Shown here: positions 44,351 through 52,539 of the stretch, piece by piece | Numbering within the stretch: the first letter of the stretch is position 1 | How the letters are laid out: each line of letters starts with the position of its first letter | Assembly (NCBI GenBank): GCA_944384995.1 | Contig: CALWVN010000011.1 | Coordinates: 1 to 55,137, forward strand | Reading direction: 5' to 3' | DNA from: an uncultured Clostridia bacterium | Lineage (GTDB): Bacteria; Bacillota; Clostridia; Oscillospirales; Acutalibacteraceae | DNA length: 55,137 nt | Position numbers and translations under genes: made by a program | Notes under the pieces: model-generated | The model's database searches: none | Seen by the model: only the letters and a program-made list of their open reading frames with translations | Told to the model about the DNA's origin: nothing

Positions 44351-45211
44351 TTATCTGATATCGCGTTTTTGCATGACCAGCGCGGAAAGTGCGGTGCACA
44401 CGATTGCGAACACACAGCCGACAAGGCCTGCCCGCAGTAATACTTCGGACGGCGCGCCGAACCCTGCCATGCTGATATTGCCGTCGAGCATGTAGCGGCT
44501 GCAATCAAAGTCCGCGGCGGGGAACAGCACGGAGACCGCTTTGTTGACCGCGGAATACAGCGGCACGCAAAGCCCGAAACTCACAAGGATCCCCGGCACC
44601 ATGCCGCCCGCTGTACTTTTTGTTAAAATACACAGGAACAGGATCAGAGACGCAAAGCCCAAATGCAGCAGATACTGCACGCCGAGGACCCGCAAAAGCT
44701 CAGAAACAGAGCCTATGTTGAACCGGTCGCCCCAAAGCAGGAAGCCCGCCAACACGGTGGTCGCAACGAACGCAAGCAGCAGGGCAAGCACCCAAAATGC
44801 GACCGTCAGCCATTTGGAGAGGACGGGCAGACCCCGATTTGGGAATTGCCCCGCGATATTTTTGATATAGCCGTTTTTCTGCTCCGCGTTGACAAACACG
44901 GCGGTAAACAGGATGCTGATCAACAGCAGCAAGCCGCTTTGCATTTCTTCGATAATGACCTCGCCGACATTCATATTGCCCGCTACCCATTCGGGATTTG
45001 CTTCCACGGAAAAACCGATGCTGCGGTCTTCGTTGCGCGTGATCTCGGTCTGCGTTTGTGCGGTGCCTGCGCCCTCGGCGGCAAGCGCGCTGATATCGGC
45101 ATCCGTCATCGCCACGCAAAACACGGCGAGGCCGACGGCAAGCACAAGAAAGATCCACGTAGACACGGCACGTGTGAGCCGATGTAAATCCATTTTCAGC
45201 AAATTAAACAT
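44351..45211 (-). CDS. ABC-2 type transporter permease
   Basis: 286 residues, six predicted transmembrane helices with a large extracellular loop between helices 1 and 2 (~45-90). Layout and operon place resemble lantibiotic-immunity permeases and other export permeases of the ABC-2 class. It overlaps the ATPase gene by eight bases and precedes the kinase by 14. Confidence 0.88.
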   Translation of the reverse strand: MFNLLKMDLHRLTRAVSTWIFLVLAVGLAVFCVAMTDADISALAAEGAGTAQTQTEITRNEDRSIGFSVEANPEWVAGNMNVGEVIIEEMQSGLLLLISILFTAVFVNAEQKNGYIKNIAGQFPNRGLPVLSKWLTVAFWVLALLLAFVATTVLAGFLLWGDRFNIGSVSELLRVLGVQYLLHLGFASLILFLCILTKSTAGGMVPGILVSFGLCVPLYSAVNKAVSVLFPAADFDCSRYMLDGNISMAGFGAPSEVLLRAGLVGCVFAIVCTALSALVMQKRDIR

Positions 45212-46118
45212 GCTTTGCCCCTCCCGTCAAATTCAGATAGTACTCCTCCAGCGCCTCGTTCTGCACGGTAAGCCCTAATATCTTGACTTGGTGGTTTGCA
45301 AGGCATGCGGCGATCTCGCCGCCGTCTTGGAGACGTTCAAAAATATGGATGGTATCGGCATCGATGACCTTGAAGTTTGTAAATCCCATGTTTTCAAGCA
45401 GCACGCACGCCGCGCGCGTGTTGTCGGTTTTCAGCTCGATATGCTCGCTGCATTTGGCAAGCAGTTCTTCACGATCCAGCTCCTGCAACAATACGCCGTC
45501 GTGTAAAATGCCGTATCGGGTGGCGATTTTGGAAAGCTCCTCCAAAATGTGGCTCGACACGATCAGCGTGATGCCGCGTTCCCGGTTGAGCTTGGAGAGC
45601 GTTTCGCGCACCTCGGCGATGCCCTGCGGGTCCAGCCCGTTGATCGGTTCGTCGAGAATGACGAGGTCGGGACTACCGACGAGCGCAAGCGCGATGCCGA
45701 GCCGCTGTTTCATGCCGACGGAGAAATGCTTGACTTTCTTTCTGCCGACGTCCGACAGCCCGACGATTTGCAGCAGTTCCTCGATCTCCCCTTTTTTGCG
45801 CACGCCGAGCGCTAAGCACTTGAGCTTCAGATTTTCATAGGCGGACATATTCGGATATACGCCCGGCGCCTCAATGAGCGTGCCGATGCGCGACATGTAG
45901 GGCGCTGCCTTCCTGCCAGAAGCGCCGAACAGCGTAAAACTGCCCGAAGTCGGGGCGCTCAAGCCGCTGAGCATTTTTAAGACCGTCGTTTTGCCTGCAC
46001 CGTTGCGCCCGATCAGTCCGTAAATATCGCCCTGCCGCACGTGCAGGCCGACGTTGTTTACCGCCTTGTGCCTGCCGTATTGCTTCGTCAGGCCCTCGGT
46101 GGTGAGTAGATATTCCAT
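45204..46118 (-). CDS. ABC transporter ATP-binding protein (antibiotic-resistance/immunity type)
   Basis: 304 residues. Walker A GRNGAGKTT, signature HFSVGMKQRLG, Walker B LVILDEPINGLD, and a C-terminal extension typical of BcrA/CcmA-like export ATPases. The signature is FSVGMKQR rather than LSGGQ, as usual for this subfamily. AAAGGAGG before ATG 46118. Together with the permease it likely exports or detoxifies a membrane-active compound. Confidence 0.93.
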   Translation of the reverse strand: MEYLLTTEGLTKQYGRHKAVNNVGLHVRQGDIYGLIGRNGAGKTTVLKMLSGLSAPTSGSFTLFGASGRKAAPYMSRIGTLIEAPGVYPNMSAYENLKLKCLALGVRKKGEIEELLQIVGLSDVGRKKVKHFSVGMKQRLGIALALVGSPDLVILDEPINGLDPQGIAEVRETLSKLNRERGITLIVSSHILEELSKIATRYGILHDGVLLQELDREELLAKCSEHIELKTDNTRAACVLLENMGFTNFKVIDADTIHIFERLQDGGEIAACLANHQVKILGLTVQNEALEEYYLNLTGGAKHV

Positions 46119-46201
46119 ACGGTTGCCTCCTTTGCTTTGTGCTTCTATCCTACCGTGCAACCACCAAAAAAGCGCAAAGGAAGGGTAAAGAAAACGTAAA
46201 G

Positions 46202-46879
46202 TTATTTGGCAAGGCGGAAGCCGATGCCCCAGACCGTTTCGATATATTCCGTGTCGGAGACGGCTTTGAGCTTTTTGCGGATATTGCTGATGTGGACGTT
46301 GATGGTCTTATCCTCCCCGATATACAGGTCGTCCCAGGCGTAATTGTAAATATCCTGCTTGGAAAACACGCGTTCGGGATTGGACAGCAGCAGTTCGAGG
46401 ATCTTGAATTCCTGCTTCGTCAATTCGATGGGACATCCGCCTGCGCGGACAGTGAAGGTGTCCGTGTGCAGTTCCAGATCCTTATAGGCAAGCACGGTCT
46501 GTTTTGCCAAAGGTTCCCCGGAAAAGCGGCGGATCTGCACGCCCGCGCGGGCGACCAATTCGCGGATGTCAAAGGGCTTGGTCATATAGTCCTCCGCGCC
46601 CGCGGTCAACAGGTCGATCTTGCTGTCTAAGCTGTCTTTAGCGGACACCACCATAACGGGCGCTGCCTGTTTTGCCTTGATCTGCGGCAGCAGCGCTTCG
46701 CCGTTCATGCCGGGCAGCATTAAATCGAGCACGACCAGATCGAACGGCTCGTGTTCGATATGCAAAAGCCCCTCTGTGCCCGAAAACGCCTGCGTGCAGG
46801 CATAGCCCGCTTTGCACAGGGCATCGGCAGTCATGTTGTTGATGTCCGTATCGTCCTCAATGATCAAAATGCGCTTCAT
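46202..46879 (-). CDS. OmpR/PhoB-family response regulator
   Basis: 225 residues. Receiver domain with Asp52 in VVLDLMLPG and Lys in TKPFDI, then a winged-helix DNA-binding domain (TKQEFKILELLLSNPERVFSK, INVHISNIRKKL, VWGIGFRL). Cognate of the kinase at 43398 and first gene of the operon; probably activates the ABC genes behind it. Confidence 0.95.
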   Translation of the reverse strand: MKRILIIEDDTDINNMTADALCKAGYACTQAFSGTEGLLHIEHEPFDLVVLDLMLPGMNGEALLPQIKAKQAAPVMVVSAKDSLDSKIDLLTAGAEDYMTKPFDIRELVARAGVQIRRFSGEPLAKQTVLAYKDLELHTDTFTVRAGGCPIELTKQEFKILELLLSNPERVFSKQDIYNYAWDDLYIGEDKTINVHISNIRKKLKAVSDTEYIETVWGIGFRLAK

Positions 46880-46927
46880 GCTTTTCGTCCTTTTTCCCGC
46901 CGCTGGATGCGGCGTGATTTCTTCTGT

Positions 46928-46956
46928 ATTCTATACCAAACCGCGCAAAATGACAA
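46928..46956 (-). promoter_or_regulatory. Promoter of the RR-ABC-HK operon
   Basis: Minus-strand TTGTCA (46951-46956), 17-base spacer, TAGAAT (46928-46933), about 50 bases before the response-regulator start. Confidence 0.65.
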
Positions 46957-47007
46957 GCCGCCGGCTTTTCTTACGTGCAATCGGCGGCAAGCTATATAAA
47001 AAAATGC

Positions 47008-47036
47008 TTGACAGATGCAAAAATGTATGCTATGCT
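47008..47036 (+). promoter_or_regulatory. Promoter of the 37-codon gene
   Basis: TTGACA (47008-47013), 17-base spacer, TATGCT (47031-47036), 30 bases before the small ORF. A GCCGCCG/CGGCGGC inverted repeat lies just upstream (46956-46988). Confidence 0.75.
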
Positions 47037-47065
47037 TGCAAAAATTCTAAGAAAGGAACACGGGT

Positions 47066-47179
47066 ATGATTCAGACTTCTGTTTTCACAACCGCATACAT
47101 GCCGTCGAATACCAAGCGAGATCTGGTTTTGCTTGGGCTTGCCCCGCTGTATCCTTTTTTAAGGCGTCGCAAAAAATAA
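47066..47179 (+). CDS. Putative 37-residue basic small protein
   Basis: Short ORF with AAAGGA eight to ten bases before the ATG, a promoter at 47008-47036 and a terminator at 47201-47236, so it forms a complete transcription unit of about 200 bases. The peptide has a polar N-terminal third (MIQTSVFTTAYMPSNTKRD), then a hydrophobic stretch LVLLGLAPLYPFL and a RRRKK end. This is too short for a normal spanning helix; an amphipathic or membrane-surface peptide is possible. Family not recognised. It stands beside the RR-ABC-HK operon and before the ABC exporter genes, which could be coincidence. Confidence 0.55.
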   Translation: MIQTSVFTTAYMPSNTKRDLVLLGLAPLYPFLRRRKK

Positions 47180-47200
47180 GCGGCAAACGGATGCAACAAG

Positions 47201-47236
47201 GCGGTGCAAGTCCGAAAGGGCTTGCACCGCTTTTTT
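47201..47236 (+). terminator. Terminator of the 37-codon gene
   Basis: Perfect ten-base stem GCGGTGCAAG / CTTGCACCGC with a ten-base loop and six T residues. Confidence 0.93.
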
Positions 47237-47305
47237 ATATACAGTATGGAATGACGCTTTGGCATAAGGGGAAGTTTTATGAGAAAAGTATAACGGAAAA
47301 CAAAA

Positions 47306-47328
47306 ACAGGGACGCAAAAGCGCCCCTG
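47306..47328. repeat. 23-bp direct repeat, copy 1 (hairpin)
   Basis: Exact 23-base copy of 47504-47526. Each copy is itself a hairpin (CAGGG-CGC, AAAA loop, GCG-CCCTG). The two copies flank the palindromic element 47354-47479. Confidence 0.85.
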
Positions 47329-47353
47329 TCAGACGGTCAAAAAAGTCTTTTTT

Positions 47354-47479
47354 CCTCCCTCTGACGAGGGAGGTGGCACGCGCGAAGCGCGTGACGGAGG
47401 GAGAGAAACCTTGATATATCAAGACTTTTGACTACCCCTCAGTCTCGCTTCGCTCGACAGCTCCCCTGACAAGGGGAGC
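47354..47479. repeat. Interspersed palindromic repeat element
   Basis: Series of hairpins: CCTCCCTC/GAGGGAGG, CACGCGCGAAGCGCGTG, GATATATC, GCTCCCCT/AGGGGAGC and CTCGCTTCGCTCGA, with no coding potential. CCTCCCTCTGACGAGGGAGG-like and GCTCCCCTGACAAGGGGAGC-like blocks are known by eye from repeats scattered through many gut clostridial genomes. Outer sequences (AAAAGTCTT before, AAGACTTTT inside) pair as well. Confidence 0.7.
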
Positions 47480-47503
47480 AAAAGTTATTTTTTCGACACG
47501 CTC

Positions 47504-47526
47504 ACAGGGACGCAAAAGCGCCCCTG
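47504..47526. repeat. 23-bp direct repeat, copy 2 (hairpin)
   Basis: Identical to 47306-47328. It lies nine bases from the stop codon of the ABC exporter gene on the minus strand, where its hairpin could aid termination. Confidence 0.85.
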
Positions 47527-47534
47527 CAAAACTC

Positions 47535-49427
47535 TTATTCGAGCTCGAACGCGCCGGTATACAGCTGGTAATACTGTCCCTTTTGCTCAAGCAGCTCTTC
47601 GTGCGTGCCGCGTTCGATGACGCGCCCGTGGTCAAGCACCAGAATCACATTGGAGTTTTTGACCGTGGAAAGACGGTGCGCGATGACAAACACCGTTCTG
47701 CCGTACATGAGCGCATCCATCCCCTGCTGCACGATCGCCTCGGTGCGTGTGTCAATGGAGGACGTCGCTTCGTCGAGGATCATAACGGGCGGGTCTGCCA
47801 CGGCAGCGCGGGCAATGGACAAAAGCTGCCGCTGTCCTTGGGAAAGGTTCGCGCCGTTGCCGGTAAGCTGTGTCTGATACCCTTCCGGGAGGCGTTCGAT
47901 GAAGTCATCCGCACCCGCGAGCTTGGCAGCCGCGATGCATTCTTCATCGCTCGCGTCAAGATTGCCGTAACGGATATTCTCCATGACCGTACCCGTAAAC
48001 AGGTTCGTATCCTGTAAGACCATGCCGATGGCGCGGCGCAGGTCGCTTTTGCGGATCTTGCCGATGTTGATGCCGTCGTAACGGATCTTGCCGTCGGCGA
48101 TGTCATAGAAGCGGTTGAGCAGGTTCGTGATGGTGGTCTTGCCCGCGCCCGTTGCGCCGACAAACGCCACCTTCTGCCCGGGCTTCGCATACAGGCTCAC
48201 GTCGTGCAGAACGGGCTTGCCCGGTTCATATTCAAAGTCGATGTTGTAAAGACGAACATCGCCGGTAAGTCTTGTATAAGTCACGGTGCCGTCCGCACGG
48301 TGCGGATGCTTCCAAGCCCAAATGCCTGTGCGCTCCGTCGCTTCCACCAGCTCGTCGCCCTCGTATTTGGCGTTGACCAGTGAGACATAGCCGTTATCCT
48401 GCTCGGGCTGCTGGTCCATCAGATTGAAAATACGCTCCGAACCCGCAAGACCCATGACAACAGCGTTCACCTGCATGGACACCTGGTTGATGTTGCCGAC
48501 GAACTGCTTGGTCATGTTAAGGAACGGCACAACAATGCTGATGGAAAGCGCCATACCCGAAATGCCGACATTCGGCGCTCCGGCCAGCAGCAGCGCCCCG
48601 CCCGTAAGGGCTACGAGCACATACAGCACGTTGCCGATGTTGTTGAGGATGGGACCTAAGATATTGGCATAGCGGTTCGCGCGCTCCGAAGTGTGGAACA
48701 GCTCATCGTTGAGCTTGTCAAACGCGGCGATGCTTTCCTCCTCGTGGCAGAACACCTTGATGACCTTTTGGCCGTTCATCATTTCCTCGGCGAAGCCTTC
48801 GACCTTGCCGAGCGCCGTCTGCTGGCGGAAGAAATAGCCCGCCGAGCCGCCGCCGACTTTCTTCGTGATGAGCACCATGATGATCACGCCGGCGAACACC
48901 ACCAGCGTCAGCCACAGGCTGTAATACAGCATGATGCCGACCACGGTCAAAATCGTCACGCACGAGATCATCAGCTGCGGGAAGCTCTGCGCCACCATTT
49001 GCCGCAGGGCATCGATATCGTTGGTGTAATGGCTCATGATGTCGCCGTGGTTGTGCGTATCAAAATAGCGGATCGGCAATCTCTGCATGCCGCCGAACAT
49101 CTTTTCGCGCAGCTTTTTCAGCGTGCCCTGCGTGATGATCGCCATCAGCTGGCTGAATGCAAACGCTGCCCCGAGCGAAAGAATATAAAACACGACCAAA
49201 ATCGAAACGAGCCTTATGATCTGCCCGCTTACGCCGTTCCAGTCGCCGCTTCGCCAGCTCGTCTCTACAATGGCGATGACGTTCTGCATGAACACGGCAG
49301 GTACGGAGCTGACCACCGCGCTGAAGATGATACACAGGATGGTGACCGGCAGCATGACCGGGTAGAAGCCCCAAATGGTTTTGAAAAGGCGGCTTGCCGT
49401 CTTAGACCGCGACTGTTTATTCTTCAT
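47535..49427 (-). CDS. ABC exporter, subunit with canonical ATPase site (heterodimer partner 2)
   Basis: 630 residues. Six-helix transmembrane domain (~20-330), then the nucleotide-binding domain with Walker A GATGAGKTT, signature LSQGQRQLL and Walker B VMILDEATSSID with the catalytic Glu. An insert of about 40 residues precedes the NBD (~350-395), as in MdlA/MdlB-type clostridial multidrug exporters. ATG 49427 has GGG eight bases upstream; it overlaps the preceding ABC gene by 11 bases. The pair forms one heterodimer that exports drugs, lipids or peptides. Confidence 0.93.
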   Translation of the reverse strand: MKNKQSRSKTASRLFKTIWGFYPVMLPVTILCIIFSAVVSSVPAVFMQNVIAIVETSWRSGDWNGVSGQIIRLVSILVVFYILSLGAAFAFSQLMAIITQGTLKKLREKMFGGMQRLPIRYFDTHNHGDIMSHYTNDIDALRQMVAQSFPQLMISCVTILTVVGIMLYYSLWLTLVVFAGVIIMVLITKKVGGGSAGYFFRQQTALGKVEGFAEEMMNGQKVIKVFCHEEESIAAFDKLNDELFHTSERANRYANILGPILNNIGNVLYVLVALTGGALLLAGAPNVGISGMALSISIVVPFLNMTKQFVGNINQVSMQVNAVVMGLAGSERIFNLMDQQPEQDNGYVSLVNAKYEGDELVEATERTGIWAWKHPHRADGTVTYTRLTGDVRLYNIDFEYEPGKPVLHDVSLYAKPGQKVAFVGATGAGKTTITNLLNRFYDIADGKIRYDGINIGKIRKSDLRRAIGMVLQDTNLFTGTVMENIRYGNLDASDEECIAAAKLAGADDFIERLPEGYQTQLTGNGANLSQGQRQLLSIARAAVADPPVMILDEATSSIDTRTEAIVQQGMDALMYGRTVFVIAHRLSTVKNSNVILVLDHGRVIERGTHEELLEQKGQYYQLYTGAFELE

Positions 49428-51162
49428 CTTCATCACCCTTCTTGTTCTGCGAGGTGTAGATCTCACGGTAGATCTCGTTGCTCGCAAGCAGTTCTTTGTG
49501 CGTGCCGACCGCCTGAATTTTGCCGCCGCCCATTACAAGGATCTTATCGGCATCCTCGACCGAGGCAGTACGCTGGGCGATGATGATCTTGGTCGTCTCG
49601 GGCATATAGGTACGCAAGGCGCTGCGGATCTTTGCATCCGTCTTGGTATCGACCGCGCTCGTGGAGTCATCCAAGATCAAAATCTTCGGGTTTTTTAAGA
49701 GCGCGCGGGCAATGCAAAGGCGCTGCTTCTGCCCGCCGGAAACGTTGGTGCCGCCCTGCTCGATATGGGTATCATAGCCGTCGGGGAAGGTGTCGATGAA
49801 TTCGTCGGCACAGGCGATGCGGCAAGCTTGAATCAGCTGCGCGTCCGTCGCCTCCTTATTGCCCCAGCGCAGGTTTTCCTTGATCGTACCGGAGAACAGC
49901 ACGTTCTTTTGCAGCACGACCGCCACCTGATTGCGCAGCGTTTCGAGATCATACTCGCGCACATCGCGCCCGCCGACCTTCACCACGCCTTCGGTCGCGT
50001 CGTAAAGGCGGGGAATCAGCTGAATGAGCGAGGATTTGGAAGAACCCGTACCGCCGATGATCCCGACGGTCTCACCGGAACGGATCTCCAGATTGATATC
50101 GGAAAGCACCATACGCTCCGCCGCTTCGGAATACTTGAAGCTGACGTTTTGGAACGAAATCGAGCCGTCCTTCATATCGTACACCGGATTTTCAGGATTG
50201 TGCAGCGTGCTTTCTTCCGTCAAAATCGCGGCGATACGTTTGCCCGATTCGGCGGCCATGGTGATCATCACGAACACCATGGAGACCATCATCAGGCTGC
50301 TTAAAATCATGAAGCTGTATGTAAGCAGCGAGGAAAACTGCCCGACGTCCAGATCCACGCCGCGGCTCGTGATGATCGTATATGAGCCGAACGAGAGCAC
50401 GAACGCCATGACGACATACATGCAGAACTGCATAAGCGGGTTGTTGATCGCCAGAATGCGTTCGGCACGTGTGAAGTCGCGGCAGACATCCTCAGCAGCC
50501 GCATTGAACTTCTTCTGCTCGTGGTCTTCGCGCACAAAGGATTTCACCACGCGGATCGCCTTGATGTTCTCCTGAATGGATTCGTTGAGCTTATCGTATT
50601 TGCGGAACACCTTGCGGAACAGCGGGATCGTCTTGTAAATGACAGCGATCAGGCCGATGGCCAAAATCGGCACGACGACCAAAAAGATCCATGCCATCCT
50701 GCCGCCCATGACAAATGCCATGACAAACGCGAAAACCAGCATCAAAGGCGCGCGTATGGCGATGCGGATGATCATCATATACGCCTGCTGGACATTGGTT
50801 ACGTCGGTGGTCATGCGCGTGACGAGCGACGAGACTAAGAATTTGTCGATATTTTCAAAGGAATAGGTCTGGATACGCGCGTACATATCCTTGCGCAGGT
50901 TTTTCGCGAAGCCGCTGGACGCCGTTGCACAAGTCGAGCCCGCAAGCGCACCGAACAACAGCGACAAAAGCGCCATAACGACCAAAATCGTACCGTAACG
51001 CAGCAAAAGCTCCATGCTCACATCGTTTTTAATCGCGTTCACAAGCTGGGCGATCACAAATGGGATCACACATTCCAGCAAGACCTCAAGTGAGACGAAG
51101 ATCGGCGTTAGAATCGAAGTTTTTTTGTATTCCCGTATGCTTTTTGCGAGAACTTTGATCAT
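49417..51162 (-). CDS. ABC exporter, subunit with degenerate ATPase site (heterodimer partner 1)
   Basis: 581 residues. Transmembrane domain ~15-320, NBD with a Walker A variant GGTGSSKSS, signature VSGGQKQRL and Walker B ILILDDSTSAVD, where Asp replaces the catalytic Glu. This is the hallmark of the non-hydrolysing site in heterodimeric exporters (TM287/288, BmrCD type). Start at ATG 51162 after GGGTGG; the frame is open up to 51345 but that part is leader. A strong promoter (51305-51333) and a leader hairpin with T tract (51250-51294) precede it. Confidence 0.93.
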   Translation of the reverse strand: MIKVLAKSIREYKKTSILTPIFVSLEVLLECVIPFVIAQLVNAIKNDVSMELLLRYGTILVVMALLSLLFGALAGSTCATASSGFAKNLRKDMYARIQTYSFENIDKFLVSSLVTRMTTDVTNVQQAYMMIIRIAIRAPLMLVFAFVMAFVMGGRMAWIFLVVVPILAIGLIAVIYKTIPLFRKVFRKYDKLNESIQENIKAIRVVKSFVREDHEQKKFNAAAEDVCRDFTRAERILAINNPLMQFCMYVVMAFVLSFGSYTIITSRGVDLDVGQFSSLLTYSFMILSSLMMVSMVFVMITMAAESGKRIAAILTEESTLHNPENPVYDMKDGSISFQNVSFKYSEAAERMVLSDINLEIRSGETVGIIGGTGSSKSSLIQLIPRLYDATEGVVKVGGRDVREYDLETLRNQVAVVLQKNVLFSGTIKENLRWGNKEATDAQLIQACRIACADEFIDTFPDGYDTHIEQGGTNVSGGQKQRLCIARALLKNPKILILDDSTSAVDTKTDAKIRSALRTYMPETTKIIIAQRTASVEDADKILVMGGGKIQAVGTHKELLASNEIYREIYTSQNKKGDEDEE

Positions 51163-51249
51163 ATCCGTTCCACCCTTCCGTTCCGTATTCGCGCACGGTC
51201 CGCACCGCGCGCACCTTGACCGAATTACGAGCCCGCAAATCGGCAGCTT

Positions 51250-51294
51250 AACAAAAAACAAACGTGTTGACAGCGGTAAAACCGCTTCGACACG
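51250..51294 (-). promoter_or_regulatory. Possible attenuator in the ABC exporter leader
   Basis: Minus-strand imperfect hairpin CGTGTCGAAGCGGT / ACCGCTGTCAACACG (51263-51294), followed by TTTGTTTTTTGTT. It begins about four bases after the predicted transcription start and would end the message near +48 unless overcome. The rest of the leader runs to 51163. Confidence 0.5.
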
Positions 51295-51304
51295 CGATAC
51301 ACAT

Positions 51305-51333
51305 ATTGTAACGATTTCAGAAGAATTTGTCAA
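51305..51333 (-). promoter_or_regulatory. Promoter of the ABC exporter operon
   Basis: Minus-strand TTGACA (51328-51333), 17-base spacer, TACAAT (51305-51310). Confidence 0.82.
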
Positions 51334-51390
51334 ATGGTTTCCCACCGAACCGTTCGTAGAAAATCACTAAAAACAAAAGGAGGAATTTGT

Positions 51391-52473
51391 ATGAAAACAC
51401 CGATTTTAGAAACCGAAAGGCTAATCCTGCGCCCGCTGACTACGGCAGACGCCCCAGCCGTATTCGCATGTGCCGGCGACGAGCGAGTAACGCGGTATAT
51501 GGGCTATAAGCGGCACGAAACGACAGCCGACACGCTCGAATGGCTGCAAAGCGTCGACAATGATTCGGGCGCATCTTATGATTTCGGGTTCATTGAAAAG
51601 GCAAGCGGCGAATTGATCGGCGTGGGCGGTCTTTACTGGGAAGCCGAAAGACAGCAATGGCGTCTCGGCTACTATCTGCGCTATGACCGCTGGCATCAAG
51701 GCTTTACGACCGAGGCGGCGGTGAAGATCGTACAATTCGCAAAGGAGACACTGCATGAAACACGCATCGGTTCCTGCCATGCGGTGGAAAATCCCCGCAG
51801 CGGGCAGGTCATCCGAAACTGCGGGCTGGTGTTTACCGGCTACGGCGAATATGAAAACTTCGACGGCAGCAAGCGTTTCCGCAGCAAAGAATACCTGTGG
51901 ACAAAAAACGGCGAAGAGCTGACGCACCACAAGGGAACGCAGACGCTTCAAACCGACCGGCTCGTCCTGCGCCGATTTTGCGAAACGGACGCGGCAGATA
52001 TTTTCGCATGGGCGGGCAACCCTGCGGTCACGCGCTATGTCAGCTACCGGACACACCGTAACGTAGAAGATTCCGAAAAGATCCTGCAATACTGGCTGGA
52101 GGGCTACAAGCGCGAGGACAACTACAACTGGGCGATCACCTTGGACGGCAGGAAAGTCATCGGGCAAATTTCGGTCACAGAGCACGATGGCCTTTGGGAC
52201 GCCGGGATGGGCTGGCAGATCGATAAGCCCTATTGGAACCAAGGCTATATGACCGAAGCCGCGCATGCTGTGTTCGAATACCTGTTCTGCGAGATCGGCT
52301 TTCACCGCATTTATTCGGGTCACGACACACGCAACCCCGCTTCGGGCAAGGTCATGCAAAAGCTCGGCATGGCGCCGGAGGGCATCGCGCGCCAGCATTA
52401 CTATAAGGCAGGCTTCGGCACGGGCGACGCGCAGAAGTACGGGATATTAAAAGAAGAGTGGCTGGATCAATAA
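51391..52473 (+). CDS. Tandem GNAT (RimJ/RimL-type) N-acetyltransferase
   Basis: 360 residues built from two complete RimJ/RimL-like GNAT domains (~1-175 and ~180-360). Each begins with a matching ETERLILRPLTTADA / QTDRLVLRRFCETDA block, has a coenzyme A segment (RWHQGFTTEAAVKIV; YWNQGYMTEAAHAVF) and ends with a KYxDG/Y-type strand. Both halves look active. Substrate may be a ribosomal protein, an antibiotic or a small amine; unknown. AAAAGGAGG lies before ATG 51391. Probably a single-gene transcript ending at 52487-52526. Confidence 0.9.
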   Translation: MKTPILETERLILRPLTTADAPAVFACAGDERVTRYMGYKRHETTADTLEWLQSVDNDSGASYDFGFIEKASGELIGVGGLYWEAERQQWRLGYYLRYDRWHQGFTTEAAVKIVQFAKETLHETRIGSCHAVENPRSGQVIRNCGLVFTGYGEYENFDGSKRFRSKEYLWTKNGEELTHHKGTQTLQTDRLVLRRFCETDAADIFAWAGNPAVTRYVSYRTHRNVEDSEKILQYWLEGYKREDNYNWAITLDGRKVIGQISVTEHDGLWDAGMGWQIDKPYWNQGYMTEAAHAVFEYLFCEIGFHRIYSGHDTRNPASGKVMQKLGMAPEGIARQHYYKAGFGTGDAQKYGILKEEWLDQ

Positions 52474-52486
52474 CAGAGAGCAGTAA

Positions 52487-52526
52487 AGGATCCGCCCTGT
52501 TCTCGTCGAACAGGGCGGATCTATAT
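52487..52526. terminator. Terminator after the tandem GNAT gene
   Basis: Fourteen-base stem GATCCGCCCTGTTC (52489-52502) / GAACAGGGCGGATC (52508-52521), between convergent genes; T tract is short. Confidence 0.75.
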
Positions 52527-52539
52527 AAGCGTTCAAAGA

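Noticed and set aside
49163-51345. N-terminal extension of the first ABC exporter subunit up to 51345
   Set aside because: The frame is open but passes through the -10/-35 promoter and the leader hairpin; the family N-terminus begins at ATG 51162.
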